Source: Numida meleagris (Eukaryota > Chordata > Aves > Galliformes > Numididae). From it: a DNA stretch of 64,000 nucleotides. Location of the stretch: assembly GCF_002078875.1 (NCBI RefSeq), contig NC_034409.1, forward strand, positions 103,697,226 to 103,761,225. The letters are read 5' to 3'. Positions 12,938 to 25,850 of the stretch are shown in pieces. How positions within the stretch are numbered: position 1 is the first letter of the stretch; every line of letters starts with the position of its first letter. The notes under the pieces were generated by a model, which saw only the letters and a program-made list of their open reading frames with translations, did no database searches and was not told where the DNA came from. The translations under genes were made by a program, and so were the position numbers.

Positions 12938-13406
12938 CTCATAGAATGGGTTGGGCTGGAAGGGACCTCAAAGCCCACCCAGCCCCAACCCCTGCCATGG
13001 GAAGGGCTTCCCCCCAGCAGCTCAGGCTGCCCAGGGCCCCATCCAACCTGGCTGTGAGCGCCTCCAGGGATGGGGCACCACAGCTTCTCTGGGCAGCCTG
13101 TGCCAGTGTCTTACCACTCTCTGAGGAAATAATTTCTTCCTAACATCTTCAACTAAATTTCCCCTCTTTTAGTTTAAGCCATTCTCCCTTGTCCCATCGC
13201 TACCAGACGATTTAAAAAGTCAGTCCCCCTCCTGCTTATAAGCTCCCTTTCAGTACTGGAAGGCCACAGTGAGCCTGGAGCCTTCTTTTCTCCAGACTGA
13301 ACAAGCCCAGCTCCCTCAGCCTGTCTTCACAGGAGAGGTGCCCCAGCCCTCTGATTATCTTCATGGCCTCTCTGGACCAGCTCCAACAGCTCCACATCTT
13401 TCTTGT
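12938..13406 (-). mobile_element. CR1 LINE 3' end, ~470 bp
   Basis: It starts ACTCATAGAATGGGTTGGGC and keeps the full series of CR1 3' blocks: the CAGCTCAGGCTGCCCAGGGC block, the TCCAGGGATGGGGCACCACA block, the 'TTAAGCCATTCTCCCTTGTC' block and 'AACAAGCCCAGCTCCCTCAG', up to CTCCACATCTTTCTTGT. On the minus strand this is the 3' UTR plus the ORF2 C-terminal coding region, with decayed frames. The 5' break lies inside the coding region, and the sequence turns unique after about 13406. Confidence 0.95.
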
Positions 13407-14364
13407 TCCTTCACTTGTTACTGATGTGGGGAATACCAGGTGTTTGTGGGCAGCTGCTGGTAAAGAAAAGCCTCATAGTGGCCTGCTCTAGTGCATGCTG
13501 TTGTCCATGTTCCTTGCCACAAAGCCTCTGTGTGATCCTGGGACGATCATTCATGCAGCCACAGGTGGTCATGAATGGCGCATTCCTTATTTCCTGAATT
13601 ACTGGCGAGCCTAGGGGCTCATTTGAGACGCATGCAGAACTGCTGCCAATAGTATGCTACAGAAAGCACATCCTGCCTATTTCAAATTGGGCACCCATTC
13701 TGACCAGACACTTTCATTGCTTCAATTTCCTAACGAGGGAATAATATTGTCTGCCCTGCCCTCTGGGAAGTGTTGTGAAAATAAATGAATTGATGTTGTG
13801 CAAGCACAGAGAGGCAGTTTTTCAAAGGTGTTTATTCAAATACAGACAAATATTTAGGGCAGTATACCAAACACTCCCAGCGATACTGGTCCTAATTATT
13901 TAAAACTCTATTTAAACATCTGTCTGCATTCTTGAGCTCCTGAAAAAGCTATTGAGTCTTTAGGCCTTGGAAATGCTAACACCATGAGTGTCACAGAAAA
14001 GGAAATGAGTAAGGAAGTGAATGAGGATATGTTTAAGGATACAAGCTGTAGGAAATTACCATGAGAGATAATGACTTTTCATAGGCAATTTGAGTTGAGT
14101 GTAGTAGATAATGTTTGCCAATGCAGTTTCACAGAAACAAACTATTGAATAGGTCTATATATACAAAAAATCGTATAGGCACTAAAAGAGTGCAGCTCAT
14201 TCCATGTGTAGACTGAGGCATGGGGCAGAAGTAAAAATGGCATGTGATTGTGTCATTAAAAGCTGTGTTACGGCCCAGAAATGCAAGAAGGGTAAACAAC
14301 GGTTCTGCAACAATGAGTTGCAGGTTTTTAACATAGTCATTTCATCTATGTAGCAGAAATGCCA
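13407..14364. other. Unique non-coding interval
   Basis: No repeat or gene recognised. The sequence becomes AT-rich after 13.75 kb. Confidence 0.5.
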
Positions 14365-14570
14365 AGTCAGGGCCTGAACCAGTGATTGAACACCTCGTGG
14401 GAGGGCAGGGCCAATCCAGAGGAGCTCAGGTGCATGCAATGTACCTGAGTGACTAGAAGGGGTGGAGTCAGGATCCACCCCTTCCCAGACCTCATTTAAG
14501 GATTGAGAGTGGAGGTGAGGGTATTTTGCTTGAGATCCATGCCTACCTGAGTCTTTCTGAAGGTAAGCAG
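14365..14570 (+). promoter_or_regulatory. Promoter-like cluster (CCAAT, TATA-like, splice donor)
   Basis: A GGGAGGGCAGGGCCAATCC motif places a CCAAT box at 14411-14415 beside a GC-rich element. A TATA-like CATTTAAG lies at 14493-14500, about 80 bases downstream. A strong donor consensus, AAG|GTAAGC, has its GT at 14563, about 60 bases after the TATA-like site. That order and spacing match a polymerase II promoter with a short first exon starting around 14525-14530. The stretch around 14420-14450 also contains a GCATGC palindrome within CAGGT...ACCTG arms. It may be a solo LTR of an endogenous retrovirus or a non-coding RNA promoter. I cannot define LTR ends by eye. Confidence 0.35.
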
Positions 14571-14935
14571 TTTTTTTCCTTTGTTTTTGTATTTATAGCT
14601 GCTGTCTTTGGTCTTGTGTTTATTTGCTGCAGCTGAAGACTTTGTCACTCCACTACTATTGCTGTACTTTCTATCACATTATAGCGTTACGATCTACAAA
14701 TGACGTGGTTGCTTAGAAAGCAAAGGAAAGTGATGTTGTTTTCAATTCTCTGAATGCTAAGGCCAGGTATTTTTGCTGTATGTACACCTATACACTAGCA
14801 AAGAGTAGAAGCCAGCTGCTACTCCCCATATGGGCTAAAAAAAGTGCCTTTCCTAGGTGCATGGGGAAGGCAGGTTGTGAGCACCTTCAGTTCTGTTCAG
14901 TGCTCAGCTACATGGCAATACTTTCATAAATACTT

Positions 14936-15102
14936 TCATAGAATCTTTCACACAATCATAAAATGGCTTGGATTGGAAGGGAGCTCAAAGCCAACCTAGT
15001 CCTTGCCATGGGCAGGGTTGCCCCCCACTAGCTCAGGCTGCCCAGAGCCCCATACAGCTTGGCTTTGAGAGCCTCCAGGGATGGGGCACCAACAGCTTCT
15101 CT
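14936..15102 (-). mobile_element. CR1 LINE 3' fragment
   Basis: CATAGAATCTTTCACACAAT, then CATAAAATGGCTTGGATTGG, AAGGGAGCTCAAAGCC, CAGGCTGCCCAGAGCCCCAT and CCTCCAGGGATGGGGCACCA. Compared with its relatives it lacks about ten bases in the block that normally reads CCCAACCCCTGCC. The copy breaks off after the CAGCTTCTC block. A CAGGCCCAGCTCC stretch near 15157-15169 may be a further, separated CR1 piece. Confidence 0.9.
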
Positions 15103-16810
15103 CCTCTCCTTCATCTGTTTTTCTGTGACCTTTAGTAGCTCCAGCTTTTGCCCTTACCAGGCCCAGCTCCTTTCCCTCTCATCCTCATGGCTGCTAGTCG
15201 CATGTTCTTTGTCTTGTGGTTGCAGCTCTCCTTTCCTACCTTGTCTTCAGTACCTAATCCAAAGAGCTCCTTTCTTGATGTGCTTCAGTCCTTCCATTGA
15301 ATAATAGTCTTCCAGAAACATAAGCTGGCCTAATGGAGGAAGTCTCTTCTAGGAGTGTGTGAACTGCAGTTTCTCAAGATTTATGATTAGTCTGAATTCA
15401 CTTGGACTTTTATGGCAGAAGGTACAGCCATAACACAAATAGGCTACATTTTAGTCTTCTGCTAAATTTTAATCTTCTTTCCAATGATACAAGAGTAATA
15501 AATCTCTTCAGAGGGAGGTTTATTAGATTTTTTTTTTTTGCTTTAAGCAGTGAGATAACTTACCACCTCCAAATCTCATCCTGGGAAACAATACAATGAT
15601 TTTGGCTAAGCATTTTAAAATAGACAACAGGCAGAATCTGACCTTTGTTTAATGTTTGTCATAGAAAGTTCATCCCAAATTTTTAAAGTTGGGTGTTGCG
15701 TGCACAAAAGCAAGGTGTTCCCATGGCTGTGTTTTGCTGAGTCACTAGCTGGCAGTCCCTGCTAACCTCAGTTGGAAGCTGTTAATATTGTTTTGTTTTC
15801 TAGCTTTCCCCTTTGCAAAACTAGTAACAGTAGAATTGCATTTTAGAATTTGGCCTTCAAAAATCATGGCACCGAGTGGTACTGGCTGCCTACCAGGCGA
15901 TGTGTGTGAGATTTTTTTTATCCTGTTTGGAATTTGGTAACTTTATAAGATCTCCCCACACCCTTTCTCTGCAGGAGTCACTCAATTTCTTTGTGAGCTT
16001 TGCTGCTAAACTGTGCATAATTTGGGGTTTTCATTGTTCTTACCCTGCTTTTGAAGTTGCTTTGTGATTTTTGAAAAGATGTTAATTTTCCTTTTGTTGT
16101 TTTCTGTTGGCCACTTAATCCTTTCCCATTCTAATTGTTATTCTTATTGGTCTCCTCAAACTTTTCTGTTGTTTGAAATGTCTGTCATCTAAAACTTGCC
16201 TTTGTTCTTCCAACAATGATTTTGGGAGCCTCCCTGCTGAGCCGCATTCCAAATGTGTGTGTGGCAGTGGATGGGGGGGATTTTGGCCTTCCTTGCTCTT
16301 TGACGCCTCTCTTTCCTATATCTGGGCTATCAACAAATGCAAGCAACTCGAGAGTACGCACCACTTCTGCTTCCTTAGACACTGATTTCCAGACTGCACA
16401 GAATCACAAAAATCCAAATGTCTCTTTTGAACATCTGTTGCTTTTGGTTTAGACTCTATCTTGGTGTATTTATCAGATCTGTCCATTTCAGCAGTTGAGA
16501 GCTGATGAGTCTGACTGCAACTTAACTCAGACAATCCTATTAGAAAATGAATTTCTTTTTAAGCCTCTTGAGCCTCCCAGCTGCTGCTTAGCAGCTCTGC
16601 AAACATTTAAGAGTGAAGTACTTATCCTTGCTATAAAGTGGAAGCAAATCAAAATTATTCATAATTTATTTCAAAAGTAGTTCAGTGAGATGGAATACCT
16701 GAAGATGTCCCTGGGGGTATATCCTGATCAGAGAGGAAGTCTGGATCTTTATCATGGACTACATATTTTCAGTTCATTTCTGCAGACTTTGAACTCTAAT
16801 AACCATCCCC
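15103..16810. other. Non-coding interval
   Basis: Apart from possible CR1 debris around 15157-15185, I see only unique AT-rich sequence with T runs (for example 15528-15540). No gene is recognised. Confidence 0.5.
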
Positions 16811-16958
16811 AAATCATGGAATCACAGAATGGCTTGGGTTGGGAGGGACCTCAAAGCCCATCCAACCCCAACCCCCTGCCATGGACAGGGCTGCCACACA
16901 CCAGCTCAGGCTGATCAGGGGCCCATCCAGTCTGGCTTTGAGCATCTCTAGGGATGAG
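16811..16958 (-). mobile_element. CR1 LINE 3' fragment, ~150 bp
   Basis: It begins AATCATGGAATCACAGAATG, followed by GCTTGGGTTGGGAGGGACCT, CAAAGCCCATCCAACCCC, 'GCCATGGACAGGGCTGCC', CAGCTCAGGCTGATCAGGGG and ATCTCTAGGGATGA. Only the most 3' part of the element is kept, on the minus strand. Confidence 0.93.
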
Positions 16959-19900
16959 CAAAGACGACAGGATATAAGAATCATAGTTATTGCCTTCTGA
17001 GAAACTTGGAATCTTTAGGTCCAGATTTTAAGCTATTTGAGTACAAAGGGTTAAACACACTAAAAACAGCAACGTTAGCTACCTGCACCTAAAATAGTTA
17101 GATCCCTGACTCTACTTTCAGTGACTGGCACCTCCTGGAAGTGTGAAAATGATGAAAATGGGATGTGGTCACTTCCGTTTTTGGCAGATGTTATTTCTTT
17201 TCCATCTCCAGATGGGTAGGTGTAAACATCCAGTATGGGGTAGGGATTTAGGTCTGTGACTTCTAGGGGGAGAGACAAGCTTCACTGCTGCCCTCTGTAA
17301 AGTACCAGGTTTCTATTTAGGGGTGTGTAGTGTTTAGGTAACCATCTAGTTCTTGTATCTGCACTGTTGTCTGGCTTAGACAGTCCCTTGCTTGCTGTAT
17401 TCATTTCTGTGGATATCAAAGGATCTCTTCCCTGAAGCCCTCAGTGCTCACACCAACCTCACCACCACAATGTGAAAGTTTCCTCTGGGGATCTGACCCC
17501 AAATAGATGTGTGTGGTTCAGTTTTCACATCTTTTGTAGTAGTGGCTTAGGAACGTGAGTCACCATATTGCCCTGAAATATGACATTTAGGAGAGTTTGC
17601 CCTTCCTGAACTGCTGGTGGAGGGGTATGGTGGAACAGTGGTAGTCCAGTCTTGTTGATGATGAACTCGTGTCCTGAGGCAGAGTGGTTTGGTCTGAAGT
17701 TTTTGTGCCCACAAAACCCACTTACAGTTGTCACATGTTATCAAAGAGACAGCAACAATGTAAGGGAATGGTTTTGTGTACCACAAAAGGTGACTGCCTT
17801 GATCAATGCTGCGCGTTTCCTCTCTCACTAATGCAGTAAAACAGCCCTGGAAGCTTTAGTCATAGTTTTACAGGTATTACAACACAAAGATGTAGCATGA
17901 ATGTAGCCATAAGTCATGTTCTGTTTGCTAACTAATCGCACACAGACTTTTCAAAGGCCTCTGCAGTTCTCTCTGAAGACTGAGACAGCTTTGCATCCAC
18001 TCTGTTACTGTAAAGCCTCACCTCCTGGTTTCCTTGTGGTCTGAAAGCCAGTGCTGAGAACTGGTTTTCAGTTAGCTGAAGGGGCTGGTGTCTGGCTGGC
18101 TGCTGGCCTAGGGCAACACTTGCTGGGCTCAGCAAGGTTTGCAGGACAGAAAATACTGTCCTGATGGCATGCACAATTGCAATTTCTGTCCAAAATGTTT
18201 TAGTTCCTAGGAAGAAAACCCTGGGATTGACTAGGAGGTTCTGTAAATATGTCTCTTGACCAAAACATCTCGGACAGTAAAAATCCCAACCCTGAAGGAA
18301 TTCTGCAAAACATCAAACATTTCATTTGAGGTCATTCTGAATATGGCTTGTTTTAATGGTATTGCTAGGTATTAAATGAGCAAGCTTCTCTCCCCCACCC
18401 CACTAAGGGCAACTAGCAATCCTGAGAGAAATCCAGGGTAATTATGTCAACAGTTGGGCTTGCTGGGATATGGGAGTCCACATCTCCTCACCATCCCAAC
18501 CATTTCATTGGAACCATGGCAAATGCGCATTGTCAGCTTACTCATACCCCAGCACTTCCCACATCTTCACAAATAGCAGATTAATGGAAATCTCCCCCAT
18601 CCTATCTGCCACAGGGAAAGGTCATCTTGTTCTATGATAGTGGGCCAATTTTCTAAGGAATCCTTCAGTCCTGATTTGGGCAACAGTCTGCTTTCTGTTC
18701 CAGGTGAGGAGCAAGAGTCTTCCTTATATGACAGATACACTGACATCTTTTTAACTTGACAGCATCTCTTGAGCTGGTGACGAACCATGCTTTCATGAAA
18801 ACCAAGTAGTAAATTCTCCGCAAAGCTGGTTTGATTGGAGCTGATTTGCCCGGAACATGTTGCTAGGAATCAGTAAACTGCTGTATTTCAGTAGTCCGTC
18901 TTTGTCAGATATGATCTTTACTTCAGTAAATTCATTAGCCTCACAGGGCTGCAGTAACACAAAGACTCCCTTTTGACAATTAGAACCACAGGGGAGGGCT
19001 TGGGAAGATGATTGCTCCCTCCTGGGAAGAGATGAAAGGCTACAGTTGCAAAGAGAAGAGATTTTTCATTATAGATCTTAAGATTAAACCTGAGGGACTG
19101 CTTGTGCTGGAAGCCTGCCTTATGTTTTGTATCAATAAGTGAATTTCAAATGCTTGGCTCCTGGTCATGTTTTTAGGTAATGGTTTTCTAGTTTAGCTCA
19201 CTCTGATTTCTTGGAGGTGGATTAGTACGTAATTAAATATGTGGAGCAGTGTAACAAAAAACATGATTCTATCAAAGCAAATTAATTGCTAGGTCTGGTT
19301 TTGAACTTAGAATCGCTGCAAACAATGATCTGCTAAATCTTCCCAAAGTACTTTCCCACTGCTCTGTCTGTTTACATTATAGTCCTTGGCATTTACTGCA
19401 TGCAAGCAAACATAAAAGTAATAATTTTCTTGGGGGGGGNNNNNNNNNNNNNNNNNNNNNNNNNNNNNNNNNNNNNNNNNNNNNNNNNNNNNNNNNNNNN
19501 NNTATGTCATCTGATGGGTACAGGTTGGTATAAATTATATCGAAGCCCCTAATAGGCAACTTTAGAGAGCTATAAAGGATACTTCTTGGCTTTGAAAACC
19601 AGGTCATTTATCTTCTGATTGATTTATTAACAGAATTTTTCTCAAATGGCAAAGAAACCACCAGGGCTGGTCTAATAGTGCATCACAAAATATTTGCTTT
19701 CGTGATAAGTATTTCATGTGGAGATGGAAATCAAGCAGAAATCTCATCCAGAGTATGAGTCTTTCTGGTCTGTAGTTCCATGGGCATCTTCATCCTCTAG
19801 AATGCTTAACCTGGCACTTTTCAAGCCTGCTAAATGAGAAGGAAATGCTGCTGCTTTTCAGTACAGGGCTAAAGGAATAATTTTAAACATGAGAAAAGCT

Positions 19901-21915
19901 GAAACTTCAAGCAATGCTGAGATTGGTATTTATGCTAAGAGGCTGATTTGAAGGTAGGTGAGTCTCCATCTGTCCTACACACTGTTGTTCTGTCCTCAAT
20001 CACAATCTATTCTGATTGGTACGTCTTCCACAAAGGCTGAAGAGTAGAGAGAACAGTAGAGAAAAGAGAATCTGGCTCATCTCTTCCTGTGACTGCTGGA
20101 ATCATGTGTGCACTTACGTACAATTTAAGTGTGAGGTGCTTCTATTGTATTAGTGCACTTCCTTGGATTTGGTTTAATGTCTTTTTTTGGCTTGTTTCAG
20201 TTATTTTAAGCAGGAGGAAATTGTTTGACTACAACAATGTGAGCCCTGTAACATACCTGTTTAATCCTCTACACCTTGTGCATCGGTGCTGTGAACAAGA
20301 AGGGGCAGAGAGCCATCCTCCTTGGTTGCTGCTGCTGCTGTTTGACAGTTCTTGGCATGGCTGGCTTTCCCAAAGGAGCAGCAGCCCAACTATTTACACT
20401 GTGGTTGAGTCTACAGTAGCATATTTGAGGAAATCTCCCATCGTTTGACTTCTGGCAAAGACAAGTAACAGTGGGAGAACTATCATTGGCAGCATGTTGG
20501 AGCTTTTAACCGTCTAAGTGACTGATCCTCTGGCTATTCTTTATGGCCTCTCTAAGTGAAAACTAGGGCAAGCAATCCAATCCAGTCCTGAATGTGGCTT
20601 TACTTTTTTCAACTTGTTTGCTGGGTCCACTTCACAAGTTCAAAGTACAATAAATCTTACTGGATTCTGAAGGCTTTCTTTTGCTTCATTCAAAAAGAGA
20701 TTTTTCTCCTGAATTTTCTGAGAGCAGAATCATATTGAAATATTAGCTATTTAGAAGAGCAGAATAAAATTCTTCTGATTATTTGCCCTTTGGTATAGAC
20801 TTCATATATGCTAAAAGTGCATACAGTTGTTTAACTCAATTTGCAGAGCTGTGATGGTCCAGCTCCAGCATGGAAAGGAACAGTACTGCAGTGGTAACTT
20901 TTTTCAGTTTGCAGGTGAAGTCTGTTTTTCTGCTCTCTGCAAAGCTGAGGAAGTGAGGAAGTAAAAGCCTGGCAACTTAAGAGTTTCAGGCATCAAGTCA
21001 ATCTTACTAAAGATGCTAAATCACAGCGTTTCCATTCATTTGTCTGATGTTTCTGGCTTGATAGTATTTTCTTAATAGTTTAAAAGTTTAGAAACCAACT
21101 TTCTCTGCAGTAATATCTGGAAGCAATTCTAAAAGCTTCTTGGATGGAGAGAGAGCTCTTTGTCCCAGGATGTCTTAGTTACAACTAACATGGGTCAGCT
21201 CAGAGCCTCTCAGTCTGGACTGCAGGTACAGACAGGAACCTTTGGATACATAGTCACCATTGTGCTCCTTTAGACCCCTTTGGGATGGTTGTGTTCATCT
21301 AAGCCATATTCAACACCATTTTTTTTCTGTAGGGTGTCTCTGTCTAGCCTGCCTTACTGTCTAGCTGTATCTAGGCCCTCCTTCCTCATTCTCTGTAGAT
21401 ACTACACATATCTAGACACCCACTTTCCAAGGGTTCCATCTATGCATTCCTCCTTCCTGCCTCTCTTCAGAAGACATCTTCCTGGATGGTCGTTTGCTGA
21501 TCCTGATGCTCTGCTCTATGTTCAGAATGTCTGCAGAAAAGCCATGCAGGTGAAAAAAGAACCCACCTGAACACAGATTACATCAGGCAGCCTACCTCCT
21601 GCAAGTGTGATTTCTGAGGTCAGAGTCCTGTGTGTCAGACTTCACAGTTTGTTGTGTAAAAGAAATTTGCAATGATATTCTGCATTTGGAAACCTTTCAG
21701 GTTTTGTAAATGCCCCTACAATATATTTCAAGAAGTTTCTTCTATTTGATGCCAGCGTCTTGGTTTTGATGAGTTACTTCTTTCTTTGTGTTTTTGAGGC
21801 TTCTTAATTTACCTATTGCTTTACTGTGAGTGAATCACTTCAGGCTAACTCTCAGATGTGGCTGATATTCTTGGTCACCACAGCTGAGGTACCTTCAAGT
21901 TTAATTTTCACGGAC
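16959..21915. other. Unique non-coding interval containing an assembly gap
   Basis: About 5 kb with no recognisable transposon or gene. It contains the N gap at 19440-19502 and a short (GCT)5 run at 20327-20341. The plus-strand frame of 119 codons at 20089-20448 runs through the GCT repeat and shows no family features. Confidence 0.5.
19432..19502. other. Assembly gap next to a G run
   Basis: 63 undetermined bases (19440-19502) directly follow eight G (19432-19439). The G run very likely continues into the gap and caused the read failure. The frames that cross the gap have no meaning. Confidence 0.98.
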
Positions 21916-22725
21916 TCAGAATCATAGAATGGTTGGAGGGGACCTTCGAGATCACCTAGTCCGATCTCCCTGCCATGGACAGGGCCACCTTCCACTAGAT
22001 CAGTTTGCCTAAGGCCCCATCCAACCTGGCCTTGAACACTTCCAGGGATGGAACATCTGCAGCTTCTCTGGGCAGCCTGTGCCAGTGCCTCACCACTATC
22101 TAAGAATGTCTTTCTAATACCTAATTAAAATTTACCCTCTGAAGACATTATGCCTTGTCTTATGACTATGCTCCCTCACACTGTCCCTCTCCAGCTTTCC
22201 TGTAGGCTCCGTTTAGGTACAGAAAGCCTCAATAAGGTCTCCTTGGAGACTTCTCCAGACTAAACAAGCCCAGCTCCCTCAGCCATTCTTCATAGCAGAG
22301 GTGCTCCAGCCTTCTGATCATCCTTGCGGCCTCCTGGACTGACTCCAACAGGTCCATGTCTTTCTTACACTGGGGGCCCCAGAGCTGGATGCAACCTCAT
22401 GGAAGCAGAGCAGAAGGGGACGCCTTCCTCAACATACTGACCATGCTGCTTTTGATACAGCACAGGAAATGATTGGCTTTCTGGGCTGCAAGTGCATACT
22501 CTGGGTGGGATTGATCTCATCAGCCAACATCCCCATGTCCTTCCCCTCAGGACTGCTCATGTTCTATTTTCTGCCCAGCCATTTTTTTTTTTTGCTTGAG
22601 ATTGCCCTGACCCATGTTCAGGACCTTGCACATGGCCTTGTTGAACTTTGCAATGTTTTGCACAGGCCCACCTCTCAATCCTGTCCAGGTCTCTCTGGAT
22701 TGCATTCCTTCCCTACAGCAAGGAG
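21916..22725 (-). mobile_element. CR1 LINE, ~810 bp with ORF2 remnant
   Basis: It starts CAGAATCATAGAATGGTTGG and GACCTTCGAGATCACCTAGT, then passes through the 3' UTR blocks into reverse-transcriptase C-terminal coding sequence on the minus strand. Upstream in element orientation (22550-22725), the translated pieces ETWTGLRG, AKFNKAMCKVLNMGQGN and KQKKKM match the CR1 ORF2 segment just before the 'GVLVDEKL' region. Frameshifts and indels break the reading frame, so the copy is dead. The 5' break is at about 22725. The start follows the usual octamer end. Confidence 0.93.
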
Positions 22726-25514
22726 AGGATTCCACACCAGTACTGATCTCTGGTTCAACTGGAGTCTGAGCCAATCCCATCATACTACCTGTATGCTTAT
22801 TCCCAGAGAGGCCAATCCACATGGAGGGATAAACTAGCCTGCTAGCTAGTATGGGGGAGAGGTAGGTCAGAATCTCACTAGAAAGGGAGAATTGGCCCTA
22901 GATCTCTTGATGAAAGCTCCATCTATTCTTTGTGGTGGTTGGGATCACAGTAGGACCCCATGTAAGGAAAAAGGTAACTTAGCCTTACTCTTTTAGAGGG
23001 AAAATACTGAGGTGCTTCTGTTCAGAGGAGTCAGAGTGGAATAGCGTGGAGACAAGTACTTCATACAGCCCAGAATAAGGCAGCTGAGCCTTGAGGTAAA
23101 TGTAGGATGTGAATGTATGTCCTTGGCACTTCCTCTGAGCCATCTAGAGCATCTGTTATCCATTGAATGAACTCTTGTGAATCCTTTCCTAAGGGAAGAT
23201 CCTTAGGCATCCTCTAAAGAGCCTGGCTGCCTAGTTCAATGCTGGGAATCCTACTGTGGAGACCAGCACCCAAATATTAAACAGCTGCAGTGTTGAGTGC
23301 TGTAGGTCCAGTTCCCTTTGAAATTAGACACCATGTTGGCAACCTAATTAAGATGAGCACAAAGCTCTCACTGACATCAGGTTGATTTGGTAGTCTTCAG
23401 GATATCTTAGCTTGCCAGATTATATACATCCACAGCCCTAGCTACATCATAATTTTATAATTATATGAGATGTTGCATAGAATTAAATGAGAATGCAGCT
23501 GTTATAGAGGGAAGAACAACATGCACTTTTTGCAACATCCTCAAGCCTCTGTGCTAATCTTAACAAATTGCAAAGACTAACTCTGAAATATTTTCTTTTC
23601 TTTTGTATTACTAATTAATCCAGAGCTAGATTGCCTGTGATTGTCATAGACTGTGTGAAATACAACAGAGAAGAAAATGGAGTTGACATGTCTAAAATAC
23701 ACCTTTAACCAAACAGCTTCTCAGCTTTTAGTATTCCAGAATTAAAGGTACAATTGCTGAAACTTTGCCTATTTATATATGCATGATGTTCCTAGTAATT
23801 AAAACTAAGAGCTTTGTAGCTCTATGCAGACTCAAAACATCTTTACTGATGAAAATGATGTATGTTATCCTAACTTGGTCTCCCATCGTGACAATGAAAT
23901 TATTTTCCTCCAATGAATTGGTTACGAATACTCATTGCAAAGTAATTAATCTACCTTCTTAATGCTCTCCAAATGTTAGTTGCATTTATCTAGCCAATAA
24001 ACTAAACATGCATTTTTTACAGAAGGCCCCTCCTTCATTCAGCAAATTAATCTGACTTGAGAAAGTGTATCACAGAATGATGGCATAGATCTATGCTTAT
24101 TGTTCTCTCAGGTATTAAAGAAGATTCAGCATCTTAGATGAGTAACTGGCTGCCAGGAAAACCAGCCCGAACATGTCAAATTGGCAATTTCCAAGGACAG
24201 CAAATGCAAAGGTGTTTGTGCCAGGACTTCTTACATCTTGATTTTCTAGTATAACTACAGTGTTCTGCAGTGTGTGTTCTTTGACAAACTACTTGTAAGG
24301 ACAGAGTTTGCTCATGCTTAACAATATTGCCAAATCAAAGCACCTATTTCTTCGTTTCCTGTCCAGTCTAGGTATTTATACTGCACCACTGCCTGCAGCA
24401 GAAGCCTCTTTAGAGTGTCTTTTCAGTGCAATTTTTAACTTGAAATGTTTTTTTAAATGAAAACCGTTAAGTTAGCCAAAATGGAAATTTCCTTGGTAAA
24501 AATATCTGGGTTTAATTATATTTTCATGTTTTTCATTGGAAAACTGAGAACTAAAATTCTTTGTCTGGCAACCCAAACTTAAACAAATTGAGCTGTCATT
24601 TGACTAGCTGAATTTTCAGAGTTATATTTCTTGATTGTAGAAAACTGGAAAATATCTTAAGTGGGGTGAAAGTTTGAAAAATTTTGTGGAAGAATGTAAA
24701 TGAATTCAAATATTTGTATTTAGTAAGTAGAGATTTTTTTTCTACATAAAACCCACCTGAACTTTCAATGTGTTCTGAACGCAGTCACTTTCTTTGTCTT
24801 ATTGAACTAATGAACATCAGTTCATACTTGCACTAATTTTAGGTATCTAATTCAAGAGGCTGGCTCCTAGACTCTCTGTGTAATGCAGAGAGAAAACCTG
24901 CTCTGCAGTATGATTCTGGACATGTAAATTAGGCTTTTGCTCTTAATTTCCTCTTGAAGGTACCTTTCTCTGCCCATTGACCATAGGGTATGCCCAGAGA
25001 GCAGTTTTGAAGTTGGGTGCTTTAAGATAACCTTTCTTGATATCACCTTCTGACAGAAAATGGATTTGATAAAGAACATACTTAAAATATTTCCTGGGAG
25101 CATTGTGATATGTGGAATTAGCCGTATGTTTTCATTAACATGAGTAGACTGGATAAAATTGTTGTTTGCATTATGTATTTGTTGTTCTGTGTGTGTAAGA
25201 GGAAAAAATGGAAAGATTGTATGAATAGCCAAATATGGTTTCCAAACATATTCCCTCCCCAGGAATGTATATCTGATGGCTGTCTTTCCCTACCCATCCT
25301 CTTGAACTCTGTCATCTCTGGAATTTTTGTCCGTTGCAAGCAATCCTCCACCCCCAGCATCGTCATTCCTCCTTTAGCCCCTCTTCCTTTTGTCTCAGAG
25401 CTCAGTGCTTCCCTTGACATAGTCAGAATTTCTCCATCTCACTTCCATAGTGTCTTTCTCCACTTCTCTTCAAATCCTCATAGTGTCTTTCACCACTTCC
25501 CTTCTTTTTCACTT

Positions 25515-25525
25515 CCCCCCCCCCC
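25515..25525. repeat. C11 homopolymer
   Basis: Eleven C inside a CT-rich stretch running from about 25420 to 25560. Confidence 0.95.
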
Positions 25526-25766
25526 TTTTCAGGACGTTTTTCACTAGTTCCCAGCACCCCTGCTGCACAAACAAAGCTATATAAGGTCCTAAAATGCTGT
25601 CTGTCTTCTAACTCAGCTTCTTGTCTGGCTATGGTCTGTTGCTGAGAGTAATCTGAGCTGGTGCAATATGAAGAGGGACACAGATCACTCCATGCAGATG
25701 ATAAAATGGTTTGCTATAGAAAGTAAAAAATACCTACATTACACTAGAAGACAAAAAAAAAAAAAA

Positions 25767-25850
25767 TCATAGAAAAGATGGGCCTCTTGAATAGCATCTT
25801 GAGAGATCTTTTAGTCTACTCCCTGTCCTGCAACAGGAACTATAAAAAAA
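25767..25850 (-). mobile_element. Possible old, decayed CR1 3' piece
   Basis: After an A run comes AATCATAGAAAAGATGGGCC, then CATCTTGAGAGATCTTTTAG and TCTACTCCCTGTCCTGCAAC. The order resembles the CR1 'ATCATAGAATGG ... CTTGAGAGATCATCTAGTCC ... CTCCCTG' layout, but similarity is weak and I cannot follow it further. Confidence 0.4.

Noticed and set aside
22469..22837. 122-codon plus-strand frame
   Set aside because: Antisense to the CR1 copy at 21916-22725.
25140..25547. 135-codon plus-strand frame
   Set aside because: Ser/Pro/His-rich because of the CT-rich tract ending in C11. Not protein-like.
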